The notes beneath the pieces are model-generated. The model worked only from the letters and a program-made list of their open reading frames with translations. It searched no databases and was not told the origin of the DNA. Made by a program: the position numbers and the translations under genes. From Oikopleura dioica (taxonomy: Eukaryota > Chordata > Appendicularia > Copelata > Oikopleuridae), in assembly GCA_907165135.1 (NCBI GenBank), contig OU015567.1, positions 6,143,001-6,207,000 of the forward strand: a stretch of DNA of 64,000 nucleotides. The letters run 5' to 3'. Positions within the stretch are counted from its first letter, which is position 1. Each line of letters opens with the position of its first letter. This document shows positions 24,123-35,324 of this stretch, piece by piece.

Positions 24123-26329
24123 ATGAGCGGGGGAATGTACTGCAATGATGATATGGGTGCGCTGGTGATGGATATTGGCTCGCATTCGGTCAAAGCTGGT
24201 TTTGCTGGTGAAGAGCATCCGAAAATTTATTTCAATAATGTTAACGGAAGACACGTGGACAAGGAGACAGGACAAGTTACGAGGATCTTCAGAGATGAGT
24301 TTCTCAACATCCCCAAGTCTAATGTCGAGGTGCGCGACCCCCCTATCTTCCTCTTTCATCCCATTTTAAGATAGAAACATGCATGAACAAAGGATACATC
24401 GAAAACTGGAATCTATTCGAAGAACTGATGGACCACATCCTCACAAAACGGCTCGACGTCGAGCCTGAATTCCACCCCATTCTTTTCACAGAACAGGTAA
24501 AGTGCCTCTTCTCTCATTCCCTCATTATTTGAAAAAGGCACGTGCGCCGCCTGCAATTCGCGAAAAACTGTTAGAAATAATGATGGAGAAGTTCAAAATT
24601 CCCGCTTTTTTACACTGCCAAGAATCCAGTACTGGCTTGCTACGCAAATGGCCGAGCAAGTGGAATCGTTCTTGATGCTGGTGCAACTCATACAACCGCT
24701 TCAGCAGGTATTAGCTTTGATGTCAAATAAAAGCCTTGTATAAGTTAGTATAACCTTAAATTTAAGCTGATGTAGCTTGTTCGATGATTTACTTGAGTGC
24801 GTTAATCACACTCCAGCTTCTCTTCTTTAGAAGGAAATAGAAAGGAATAGAGCGTTCAAATTCGAAGTTGCTTCCCTGATGAATCACTTGATTGATGTTA
24901 TTTTTTTTAAAGTTATGGAAGGATACGTTATCAAAAACGCGATCATCCAAAGTCCCATCGGAGGTGACTACATCACTCGCAATGCTCTTCAACTCCTGAA
25001 AGCGTCTGACGAGAAACTTCATCTTCCCTACGAAATATCGCATAAAGAAGAGCTCAAACCTGGTCAGACAGGTGAGCCTTTCTCTTTCATCAACAATGGG
25101 CAAAGTTCGCTTTCTAGCGCCGGTTTTTCACCTGAAGAAAAATTTGCCAGAAGTGACGAACTCGTGGCGCGCGTATCAGGAAACAAGATTGGCGCAAGAC
25201 TGGGTTCATCAGATTATTCAAGTCTCTGAAAACGAGTAAGAGGGTCCCTATTGAAGCTTTGACTCTACCTTTTTTCAAGCTACCGGCCAGAAGAAGCCGC
25301 GATGCGTCCTTCCATAGAATACGAGTTTCCAAATGGCGCGAGTGTTGGCTACGGAGTAGATCGCTTTCGACTGGCTGAACCGCTCTTCAACACGAGAATG
25401 GTTGATAACAAGAACTCCCTCCTTGGCGTCGGGCATTTGATAACGTAAGAATAAGACTTTTTTCGATGAATTTTAAAGAACCATAAAAAGCAGAAAAGTT
25501 AGATCATATGGTATTTCAAAATTGACGCTAGAGTAAGGCTCAGGAAGACCAACCGTGCACCACTCCATGAACTTAAAATGTGGACAACCCTAACCATCCA
25601 CAGATTCTGAAGCCACGCCTCTATTTTTACCACTAAAATGGGTACCGTTATTACGGCACAGAAACGTGTGGTGCGCCTCACGAATTTACTCTATGAAGAC
25701 CACCTGACGCAAGTTTCGTGTGTGACCCACTGAACGGATTTTCAATGACGAGCTCAACTTTCTTCGATAATTTTAAAGTGCGATATGACTGATTGTAATC
25801 TCCGTATGATTTATGGTTCAAATTTTGACCTTCAAAGTATCGGTATCATCTTGGCACTATCATATGATTTACAAATTATCATATAAATTGTCGCCCTTCG
25901 GACTGAATACGTATTCATAGAACGTCACTTCACTACTGCGAAAACGAAATACGCCCGCAACTCGTCTCCAGCGTCATTCTTACTGGAGGAAATTGCAATC
26001 TTGCAGGGTATGATTTTTGATTTTCTTCTTCGATTCTTTTCAAACTGAAATTGGTAGTTTTGTTGATCGAATCAACATGGAGCTGCAGAAAACGCCGCCG
26101 CACATGAAATTCAAAATCGCAAACGGACAGCCAGGTGCCGTACATCAAACCGATCGTCGATTTGGGTAAAAAACGCGTCCCTCGGGCAGCTTTATGTTTT
26201 CGTTTTCTGTTTAGTAACTGGATCGGCGGCTCGATCATTGCCTCACTGCCATCATTTGCGCCCATGTGGGTTTCGGCGAAAGATTACGCTGAAAGTGGCG
26301 TCAAAATCTTTGAGAGAAAGTGCATCTAA
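24123..26329 (+). CDS. ACTL6A: Actin-like protein 6 (BAF53), with apparent frameshift
   Basis: Nine exons: 24123-24329, 24371-24496, 24538-24707,24913-25071, 25118-25235, 25280-25444, 25921-26007, 26058-26165, 26215-26329. The start '[20 protein letters not shown]' is diagnostic for ACTL6/BAF53, the actin-related subunit of SWI/SNF (BAF), INO80 and NuA4/TIP60 complexes. Further matches: '[19 protein letters not shown]', '[20 protein letters not shown]', '[18 protein letters not shown]' and a C-terminal 'FERKCI'. Length ~417 (human 429). Exon 3 is one base too long: the frame shifts within a run of six T at 24606-24611, between 'EKFKIPAF' and '[11 protein letters not shown]'. Either the assembly has an extra T or this copy is damaged; all other exons are intact, so an assembly or sequencing error is the simpler reading. 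Confidence 0.9.
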
Positions 26330-26623
26330 ACGAGAGAAACGACATGTTCCAATTCTACAAACTGCTACTGCTTTAAATCCTTCTTTTCTTCTACTGACTA
26401 TTTCTATTCTAAGAACTGCCGAATTTCCATTCTACATGTATAAAAAATCCTTATCCAACATCTATTTGCTTTTTTTATCGATGGGCCATCGACGATGGCT
26501 TTTTAGGAATAGGGCCGAAGTCTTGCTCCAGAATTCTCTAGAATAGTTTGATCGACCATCTTTCTAGATATTTTGCGGGATAAAGAGATTGATTTTCATT
26601 TTGAAATTCAGAGAATATCGACA

Positions 26624-29370
26624 ATGAATCGGCTTGACGAAACTGCGCAAAAAGAGAGTTCGACGGGAAAGGGCTTGTCGGACTCTGGCTATAAAACAGA
26701 GCCAAATACGAGCCAGGGGAACGCAACAGTGACAAGTGAGGCGGATATTGGGATGAATTACGAAGAGATCTGCAAAGCCCTCGCTCCGGAAATACGCCCA
26801 GAGGAGTATAGAAGAGTAACGGCGACTGTCGAACCTGAGGTCGTCGAGAAAGACCTTTTTCTCCAGAGAATAATGATCAATGAAGCGTTGTTGCCACTGA
26901 GAATGATGCTCCCAGAGGGAACTTCAAAGACAGGCCTTCTTTTGAAGGTAATGCAAATATTTGATACATTATAATGATATATAATAATAATATTATACAA
27001 TAATATTAACAATTATACTAAATATTTGATGCAATTAACAAATGTACTTTAGAACTTCAGAGGACTTGTAGAAACATATCCCAAAGTACTCTCATTTTAT
27101 TTGCCTCTTCTGGAAATCCACCGCCATCGATCAGAGCGATCCAAGTTCCGCGACATACTCACTGAAGTAAAAGCAAATCTGAACAGCGTTATCGGCATTC
27201 AAAGAGTTTGTGAAAGAATAGATGCCAGGTAAGATGTCAGAAGGAAATAAATAACTACCATCGTCCTAGATACTTTTCAAAATCGTCGATCATCAGTTTG
27301 AATCCTGAAACAACGATTAATTCGATTCAACATTACAGTGGCAATCAAAGTAGCGGTATGCGTCGGTCGGTCTTCACGTCTTCCTCCCGCCTCACTCATC
27401 CCTCTATTTCGCGAGACGAAAGCAATCCAATCAAAATCAGAAAGACCGATCAAAACTCGCCCAAGTCCAACATTCAGAGTCCAGCAGACAAATTGCCTGG
27501 AAAAGAAAATGTTCTAGCGGCGGGCGAAGTGAGCCGAAAGAGTGTTACGCCGGAGAAAATCGCTGTCAACGATATCAAAGAAGAGATCAAGTCGAAACTG
27601 GCCGTGCCAAAAGTCGATCCAGTCGAAGAAAAAGAGAACATCGAAGTCAGCCGAAAAAAGACCTCATTCAAAGTGCCAATTCAAACTCCGCGCTCGGCTT
27701 CTGCCAGTTCCAGTAGCCACACCCCTCGGGCTCAGCAGCAGCAGACAACAACGAGGCAAACGAAAACAGTTCAAATCAAGGGCAAAACGTACCAAATACT
27801 CGACAAGCTCGGCCAGGGCGGATTCAGCAAGGTGTACAAGTGTCTCGACGATCATCATGGAATGTGCGCTCTCAAATATGTGGATTTAGCCAAGGTAAGT
27901 TCTCGTTGAAGATTGGGGTCGCTTTCCTACCAATTTTTTCTTAGGTCGACAAGAACAACTTGGACGGCATCAAAAACGAGATCTACCACTTGGAAAAGCT
28001 CCAAGGAAAGCCAAACATAATCCAACTCTACGGGCACGATATCCAGGATAGCAGAAATTTATTCATCATTCTTGAGTACGGCGAAATAGATTTCCAGGTG
28101 CGAATTCGGCCTTACTTTCTCCCTTGTTAACTTTTTCTAGCAATATATTCTGCGTCATCCGAAGCTTTCTCCCACCGATATCAAATTCTTCTGGAAACAG
28201 GTAATTTTTAACAGCTCATTTAAGAAAGCAATAAAGAATTTTATCTAAATTCATATTGCTTTCGATAACTACCGGCTTTTTTAACAAAGCCGGCTTTTTT
28301 GTACACCCAGTGATGACGAAAAGGCGAATCGGAAAGTGGCAAAGCGCACATACGCGACTTGGTCACGATATTCAGATACCGGCTCTTGTCAAAAAAATCC
28401 ACAAGTAGTCGCATTTACTCGTGATACAAAAATGTTTATAAAGAATCCTGACCAGAGCACAAAACGGGCATTTTCCAAGTTCCGAAAATAGTGGCTGGAA
28501 AATGTTTGGATTTCTTTTCACATTGTTTTCTTTTTTTCAACAAGTCGGTGCGGCTACTGGATTATGTCGACAAAGTTCTTTAGTAATCTGAGGGTTGTGC
28601 TCTTTTTTCTCTCATTTTTCTGGTTTTACCGGGCAGTCGTTAATCACGCCTTTTCTGAGTAGATGGTGACCGCCGTTGGAGTCGTCCATGACTGTGGAAT
28701 TATTCACCGAGACCTGAAGCCGTGTAATTTTGTCCTTGTGCAAGGAGAAGTAAAACTGATAGACTTTGGTATCGCCAACTCAATTGAGACAGATGTGACG
28801 AGGTAAGGAGTTCCAAACGGAAAGTTTTGAAGTAGAATTTGTTCAGCATGGCCTCGGATATGATTGGAACCCTCAATTATATGTCACCTGAGCAACTAAA
28901 AGAGACTGAAACTGGCTCAAAAGTTGTAAAAGTTGGCAAGTGGACAGATACGTGGTCTCTTGGATGTATTCTCTATTTAATGGCGTATGGGAAGTTGCCT
29001 TTTCAAGAATTCAAGGTACTTAAGCGATCAAGGAAATGAGTTTTACCGTATGCAAATAGAATAGATTAGTACATTGGAGCATCAAAGGCCGCAAACATGT
29101 TGACGAGAATAAATTTTCTTTTAGAATCAAATGATGAAAATCGCCAAGATCTGTGACGACTCTCACGTGATCGATTTCCCGATGCACGAATGCCTCGAGA
29201 TCATGCCAATGCTGAGACAGTGTCTGGATCGCTCGCCGAAATCGCGCCCACTGCCGCACGAGATCCTCTCATCCTTTTTTTACTCGGCAAATTTGGTCGA
29301 AAAGCTCAAGCATGTGCATTCGTACATGAGCGACAAAGAGCTGCAGCAACTATACAAAATGATAACATAA
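26624..29370 (+). CDS. TTK: Dual-specificity kinase TTK / Mps1
   Basis: Eight exons (26624-26947, 27053-27228, 27270-27894, 27945-28097, 28141-28200, 28663-28802, 28847-29015, 29125-29370) encode 630 residues. A long Ser/Thr/Lys-rich N-terminal region precedes a C-terminal kinase domain from residue ~345: Gly loop '[11 protein letters not shown]', VAIK-equivalent Lys in '[10 protein letters not shown]', catalytic loop '[11 protein letters not shown]', '[13 protein letters not shown]', and '[13 protein letters not shown]', then '[18 protein letters not shown]'. These are hallmarks of Mps1, the spindle-assembly-checkpoint kinase that phosphorylates KNL1 at kinetochores. It reads HRD, where vertebrate TTK as I recall has HSD. 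The domain looks catalytically intact. N-terminal TPR segment is shorter than in vertebrates (857 residues). The fifth intron is 462 bp with a hairpin (CCGGCTTT...AAAGCCGG near 28270). Confidence 0.9.
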
Positions 29371-29678
29371 AAACTTAAAACATTCACTTCGATATAAAAA
29401 GACCCCTGCCGTTAACTTTCATCCATTCCATTTTTTTCACAAATTCACTAAATAAAGCACACGAAAATAAATGTATATTTCTATGACATCTTCTCCTCGT
29501 TACGCTTCTGGGTTGCACTTAACTTGTGTGCGTAATGCTATGATCAAGAAGTTTCTCTCTTACTCAAAGTTGTCAGTGACAATCGCGAGCTAAGTCAAAT
29601 CTAAAAGGGCAGAAAGATTACGGGAGCAGCTTAAAAGCAGGACTCGCAGCGTACTTTCGTTAGTGAGAGAGCAAAGCC
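29371..29678 (+). other. Intergenic TTK to synapsin-like gene
   Basis: Contains AATAAA at ~29451 (TTK 3' end) and AT-rich DNA. No other feature supported. Confidence 0.4.
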
Positions 29679-31976
29679 ATGGAGACAGATGCCTCCATGA
29701 ATATTATTTATAACGAGAATAGCAGGAATCGTTTTTTTTTACCGAGCTAACGGAAAATAGCAAAACAGGAAGAAAAAATCGGTGAAAGTGATAAAATCAG
29801 TGAAGATGATTTTCAGCCAGCCGCAGATTTCCAACCAGGCTTAGAGAAAAGATCTTCCTTTTGTTATCAACGATCTATATCTGCCTCAGTAAGTTCTTGA
29901 CTGAAGCTTTTCTTGTTGTTTTAAGGGTAATGGTATACATCGGCGCGGCGCTGCTCGCTCGATCCGCGCTCCGCCAGAACATATTTCTCACGAGGCCGTA
30001 AAATCTGAACGGATCGAGATTTTTTCGAGATTTAAACAGATTCGGAATCCTCAAAGTCTCTTCTATAAACTGATCGAAAATTAAAACAATTTTCAAAGAG
30101 GAACAATGTGAAAAGTGCCAGTTTCCTTCAAATAACATTTTCTCCATAATTTCTCATCCAAATTTTTTGAAAATTAGACTGTCTTGTAGAGAATCGTCAG
30201 CTCTACAAATCCTGTTTTTCAGATTTTTGTTTTGAGCTTTCATTAATTTTACATCGCAATTTGGAAAGAGCGCTACTTCTTCTCGCGCCTCTCCGCTCTC
30301 TATTTCTCACGCCACGCCTTCACAGCGCTGATTTCAAGGTCGCTTATTAAAATCCGAAGAGCTTGAAACAAAAATCTGAAAAACAGGATTTGTAGAGCTG
30401 ACGATTCTCTACAAGACAGTCTAATTTTCAAAAATTTTGGATGAGAATTGTCGAAGAAAATGTCATTTGAAGGAAACTGGCAATTTTCAGATAGTTCCTC
30501 TTTGACAATCATTACGATTTTTGCTGTGTTAATAGAAGTAACTTTGATGATTCAGAATCTTTTTAAATTTCGAAAAAATCTTCATCCGTTCAGATTTTAC
30601 GGCCTCGTGAGAAATAGGTTCTGGCGGAGCGCAGATCGACCGAGCAGCGACGCGCCGATGTATACCATTACCCTTAAACTTCAGTCCGCGGTTTCTAACT
30701 CCTCAGTCAAATCTACCTCTTCTCCAATTTATGAGTTTTCGAAGCATGCTTTGGACAGAACTAATGACCTTCTTGATACGATAGGTACCATAAGATATAG
30801 CAAGTATCATGACAATATGAACAAAAAGTTGGGTATGCGAACGGAGGAGATGAAACTAGTCAAAAGTGCGTGCTGGTGATTAAAGATAGAAAAAACGAAG
30901 ATTGGCCGTCGATCTTTTCCAAGCTGAAAACTGCGACCAAGGTCTATCAATTTGCGTTTGAAGAAATTTACATTCTCTGCACATCGACTGGAATGTCCCA
31001 AATCTTCGTCAAAGCCACGGACGAGCGAATACCAGCAGATATAGTGCTTATCCGGTAAAATAAGCGTGAGATATTCGTATTTATATTTTCAGTGAAAAGC
31101 CGTTCAAGAAGGAGCACAAGGCGATTTTACTAGCGCTCAAAGTTGGAGGCATTCGGACGGTGAATTCGATAGATTCTATCAATGCGTTCTTTGAGCCGCT
31201 GTGGATAATGACTGATTTGAAGAACTCGCTGAATAGATCAGGTCCTGGTTTAGTGACGTTTATCTAAGAGATCACCTCATCTAAAGGTGCACCTTTTGGA
31301 TCTTGAATAATTTGAAATCAGTCTATCAGCGCCTAATTCGACTAACTACTCAATTATCTGCACATCAACAGATGGTCTGACGAAAATAAAAGAGTTCCCA
31401 GCGACAATCATCTCTGGAAATAATAACGACACGTGTGTAAGGATCCGGTCTACGGAGCAAATTGGCAATATAGCCGCTCTTTTAAAGAAAGCGTCTGATT
31501 ACGTCGTCGTAGAGCCACAAAGTATCGTCCCTGAAAATCGGCTTTTTCTCAAGTGATTTAAGTGAGGACGCTGTTTGAAGTTCATATTGTCAAAATTGGA
31601 GATTATGTCCGAGTCTTCAAGGTACTTTGAATGATTGATGCAGTTAAAATGTTTGAAGATCACGCCTCAAGCCAAGTCAATGGTCTTCGTAGAGCCGATC
31701 GACTTTTCTAGCGAGTTCAAGCATTGGATGGAGCATCTGGCCCTGCTTCATCCAGACATGGACATTGTTGGCATCAGAGCTCATTTTACCACCGAAATGA
31801 CTTGGAAAATCTATCAGGTTCAATTCTCAAAACATTTCTTCATCTCAACTGTTCAAAAAAAGGTCGAATCAACATGGCTAACACTTGAAAAACTCATGCG
31901 CGCTGAGATTTTGGAGCAGATGGCAGCGCTTGTCATCAAAAAGCTCGAGAAATGCGATTCACCTTCAACCAGGTAG
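29679..31976 (+). CDS. Divergent synapsin-like protein (ATP-grasp fold)
   Basis: Nine exons (29679-29730, 29761-29888, 30685-30803, 30860-31054, 31093-31241, 31372-31521, 31563-31621, 31659-31817, 31863-31976) give 374 residues in one frame. It aligns through the synapsin core: 'CVLVIKDRKNEDWPSIF' with RVLLVVDEPHADWAK; 'PADIVLIREKPF' with PDFVLIRQHAF; 'VGGIRTVNSIDSINAFFEP' with AGLPSINSLESIYNFCDKP; 'VHIVKIGDYVRVF' with DIRVQKIGNNYKAYM. Synapsins coat synaptic vesicles and bind ATP. Here the Gly-rich ATP loop (KIGHAHSGMGKV) is replaced by 'SGNNNDTCVRI' and the ATP-binding Lys is absent, so nucleotide binding is doubtful. The first exon and 30-nt first intron are less certain. Intron 2 is filled by a palindromic element. 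Confidence 0.65.
29919..30678. mobile_element. TTAA-bounded palindromic (foldback/MITE-like) element in synapsin-like intron
   Basis: Two inverted arms of roughly 320 bp (about 29919-30240 and 30360-30678) meet around a ~120-bp spacer. The outer ends are 'TTAAGGGTAATGGTATACAT' and its reverse complement. TTAA ends suggest a piggyBac- or Kolobok-type target site. The arms have diverged (single-base differences and small indels), so it is not brand new. Both arms encode a parallel reading frame ('NPFRFYGLVRN..WRSAD'-like), which I regard as a by-product. The element occupies nearly all of the 796-bp intron 29889-30684. Confidence 0.7.
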
Positions 31977-32199
31977 CCCAGCAAAATGGCCCTAAAGGGT
32001 GCTTTCGTGAGCAAAAAACCTAGAATTTCTAGGGCTTTTCGCCAATTTAGCCGAACTCGACGGCGCAAATCCAGTCTTCCCCTGGCAAAAGAACAGTTTT
32101 CTTCGTCTATGACTTGATTGATTCAAATTTTTCAGTAAAAAAGACTCAATTCTACATTTTTTTATATCTTGAATGAATTTATTCGAGCAAGAGAGCAAT

Positions 32200-32795
32200 T
32201 TAGCAGATCTTGTTGATGTTGACCTTGTTGCCGTTCTTGCTGCCCCAGCCGTCTTCGTTGCAGTAGATCTTCTTGGTCTTGGGCTTTTCGCAAAGTGGTT
32301 TGCACTTCTTTCGCTTGGGGCCGTCGCTGCCGTTCTTCTTGTGCTTGCACTTGAAGAACTCGGGATCCGCCTGAAAATTTTTATATAAAGAAGCGTGAGA
32401 ACATTGATTTCAATAAAGACAATTTGATTCAGAATCAAATAAGAGGAGCTTACGAGACCTAAAGGTAACATTTACGTCAAATAATCTCAAAAATTGGGCA
32501 ACTGATTTGATTAAATTGAGATGATTCTCTCTAGTCTTTGATTGAGAACTTTGAATAAACATTCTTGTTCAGTAAAAGCTTCTGTTCTCAGCGCCAAAAA
32601 AAAATTTTAAGAAAAACCGTCAATTTTTTCATGGGCAAGCTTTCCTCCCTGTATGCGAAATGCTACGTCTACTGTAGATAACTGTACCTTGACACCCTGG
32701 CACATCTGAGCGCCCTTCTCGTCAGCGTTATTCTTTCCGCGCTCGGAGTCGTCTTGGGCGAGGGCGGCGACAACGAAAAGTGAGAAAATTTTCAT
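32200..32795 (-). CDS. Short secreted cysteine-containing peptide, sushi-like C-terminus
   Basis: Two exons on minus (32688-32795, 32200-32370) encode 92 residues. Signal peptide 'MKIFSLFVVAALAQ', then an acidic stretch, a lone 'MCQGVK', and a Lys-rich Cys region: 'FKCKHKKNGSDG', 'KKCKPLCEKPK', 'IYCNEDGWGSKNG', final 'NKIC'. The 'YC..DGW....C' ending recalls the second half of a sushi/CCP repeat, but the first half is missing. Six cysteines could form three disulphides. Codons are C/G-ending, as in eEF1G, hinting at strong expression. Function unknown. Confidence 0.65.
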
Positions 32796-32979
32796 TTTGC
32801 AATTAAATCTTTTCACCAAATAAATTAATCTCCCTCTTGGAGAATCCCCGCTTATATGCAGCAAAAACAAGATAATGATACGTTGGCGCTGTCGCGTGAT
32901 AAGAAAACTGCTGAAGCTAAGAAGATGCAAAAATTTATCATCAAGGAGCGTGGTTTTTATTTTTGGCTTCAAAGAATGG

Positions 32980-33352
32980 CTAGTGGACAGCTTGATTTTC
33001 GACTAACACATTTTCAGCTAAACTCAGGCGACGTTTTCCTCGGTCTTTTGCTCGTTTGATTCTTGTTTGGGCTAAATTTTTGCTCGTTTTGGTTGAAATT
33101 TGAAACATTACCATTCGAGGAGATCGTAGTTTCTTGACCGATTCAAGAATCATTCCCAGGAGGAATAGAGTAAAGACGAAGCCCCAAAGAATGTAGAAGG
33201 AAGCAACTTGCTCTTTCGTGAAACTCTCTGTCGCAGCATCAACCTGTTCTTCCGTCTATTTCAAGTTTTAAAGATTCCTAATGAATAATATTAGGTTGAA
33301 AAGCTTGAATAAACTTTGAATCTCGAAACTTTTCCTGCACTTTCGCGTCCAT
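32980..33352 (-). CDS. Small single-pass membrane protein
   Basis: Two exons on minus (33305-33352, 32980-33255) give 107 residues. One clear membrane span ('FYILWGFVFTLFLLGMIL') is preceded by an acidic segment ('EEQVDAATESFTKEQ') and followed by a basic tail ('RIKRAKDRGKRR'), predicting N-out/C-in. The intron is 49 nt, close to the usual length in this window, but its donor is GC rather than GT. I do not recognise the family; conservation would need to confirm it. Confidence 0.4.
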
Positions 33353-34135
33353 GCTCAAAATCAATGACCAAAAAGTTCAGAAATGGGGAACTAATGGATC
33401 TCCTAGAGTTCGATGATTTCATCTAGATTCTAGAAAAAAAGTAATCTAGGATTAGTCTAGAAATTTCACCAGTAAGATATACGAATAAGTTATTTGGAAT
33501 AACTTTATCGATGACTAAAAACCAAACACTAAGCTAAACCCGTTAACCCGTTGCCGAGCGCGGAGCAGTTTCGCTGCTACGATACGCCCCGAGGCTCGAA
33601 ATACGGCACACTTATTGGCGTAGAAGCCATTTTTACGCCTACCGCTCGGCAACGGGTTAACAGAGCAGTAGGCTTTTGTCCATGCAAGAGCTCCTCTGTG
33701 ATTGATTTAAATCATGGATCTGGACATGTGATTGGCTACTCATTTCCACGCGAGACAATGAGACGGCCCCGCGCGTGTTAATGGGTTAAATTTAAAAAGT
33801 GCCATCAGATCAAACATAAAAACGATAAGTGTCGTGAGCAATCCTAAAAATTTCTTTGCTTCAACAAAATGGCGCCTTGGCAAACATTTGGCGTACTACA
33901 CGTGCCCGTAAATTTTCGCCAAAATTCTCGTCGGAGGCGACGTGGTGAACCATCCGCGCAAATAGCACTTGTTTGAGTTGCTATTCATTTTCACTAGAGA
34001 CCAAAGAGAGGAGACAAACCAAATCAGACAAGTTAAACATTAACCATTCCTGACATTGGAAGTTTGATTCAAAATTATTCACGTAACAGAGTTAATACTA
34101 GAATTTTTTCTTCCAAGAGACGATTTTTGCCGCCC
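33353..34135 (+). other. Intergenic, with one TTAA MITE
   Basis: Besides the 118-bp element at 33543-33660, a further partial 'ttaatgggttaaa' at ~33778 may be a fragment of a relative. No gene supported. Confidence 0.45.
33543..33660. mobile_element. 118-bp TTAA-flanked MITE, copy 1
   Basis: Ends are 'TTAACCCGTTGCCGAGCG' and its perfect inverted repeat 'CGCTCGGCAACGGGTTAA'. The shared 118-bp length and TTAA borders with copy 2 (35384-35501) mark a miniature inverted-repeat element of piggyBac-like target preference (CCC after TTAA). Confidence 0.75.
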
Positions 34136-35141
34136 ATGGGAAATTGGAATAGGTACGGAATGAAGTACATCCTCTCAAGAATTCATCCCTTTTTTAGCCA
34201 CCCAGAGCAAAACATCGACAGAGAGCCCCCACCAACTCAATTTCAAGATCTCGATGGTAAGTCTCTTTCATACACTTTGTACATAAATGGCTTGAACTCT
34301 ATTACAATAGTATTTGGTAAGTTTTTAACTGAGAGCCTCTGATGAGGAAAAGGATTAATCTTAATCCGGAATGTTTTTATTTTTTATCTCAACGGCTTTT
34401 TTTTTGGAAAATATAATTAGCGGATTATCCCAGCAGCTTATCATGACATAACATTGTTACAATAAAACTGGATTTGTTTAGAGGCGAGCGAGTACCACGC
34501 TGACATCATCGCTTTCAACGACTACGGCTGGATCTACATTATTGGCGTCGTTCTTATCATCTTCCTTGTCCTCGGCTGCTGCATTTGTCTCTGTCGGCTA
34601 GGCGAAGATAAGGCCGTACCAGCTGCTTCCAAAGGCTACCAGGTGAGCGAAACGACTTGATAAGTGAGAATCAGCGTGTTTCGACGAAGCTTTGTCTTGC
34701 GTCGAAAAAACATAACACGTGAGAAAGAATCGCTTTTCCAAAGCTATTAATTATAGCCTGTTGCGGAGCAAGAGCCAGTCGTCCGAGCAAATACAATGTA
34801 TGCGGCTCTTCCTGAACAGATGCCCGCTGGATTCGCCAGCCAAGGACAGAAGCAACCCTCCATGGTAAGACCAGAATATCGTTATTCAACTTATCAAACG
34901 GTTTAATACGCAGATGTATCCAGTCGTCAGCCCCTCTCCTTCGATGAAACAGGGTCAGCCCTACGTCCCGCACTACCCGCCACACATGACCATGCAGTAC
35001 AGCCAGCAGATGCCCCCACAGTACGGCTACCCACAGCCAATGTACAGCCAGCCCTCACGCGACTCCGTCTACAAGCCAGTGCCCAAAGCCGCGGACAGAA
35101 CCGGCGACGCACGAAAGAGCCCTTCGCCCGAACAGGATTAG
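34136..35141 (+). CDS. Single-pass membrane protein with Pro/Tyr-rich cytoplasmic tail
   Basis: Five exons (34136-34152, 34198-34256, 34482-34642, 34757-34864, 34914-35141), 190 residues. A short N-terminal part (~35 residues, 'NIDREPPPTQFQDLD') leads to one membrane span ('WIYIIGVVLIIFLVLGCCIC') with juxtamembrane cysteines, then a Pro/Tyr/Gln-rich tail ('MTMQYSQQMPPQYGYPQP') reminiscent of Shisa or other WW-binding adaptors (PPxY-like spacing). The first intron, 45 nt, is optional because reading through also stays in frame. If it is removed, the N-terminus is 'MGNWNS', a possible N-myristoylation site. No signal peptide is seen. Orthology not recognised. Confidence 0.6.
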
Positions 35142-35324
35142 TTTCGACTGCATCTTCAATAGTTTTTCAATCAATAAAAATGTGGTAAAATGGAAATAAA
35201 GGGTTATTCATAGTCTGAAACTTCTTGCAGAAATCAGGTAGCAGGTGCATCAAGCTTTCAAATCAAACAAAAATACCTGCCTTTAGTCTTGCTTAGAAAA
35301 CCAGACTTGTCAAATGTCGAGGAA

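Noticed and set aside
29875-30147. 90-codon minus frame in the palindrome of the synapsin-like intron
   Set aside because: It is paralleled in the other arm (plus strand) because the arms are inverted copies; no start context or domain.
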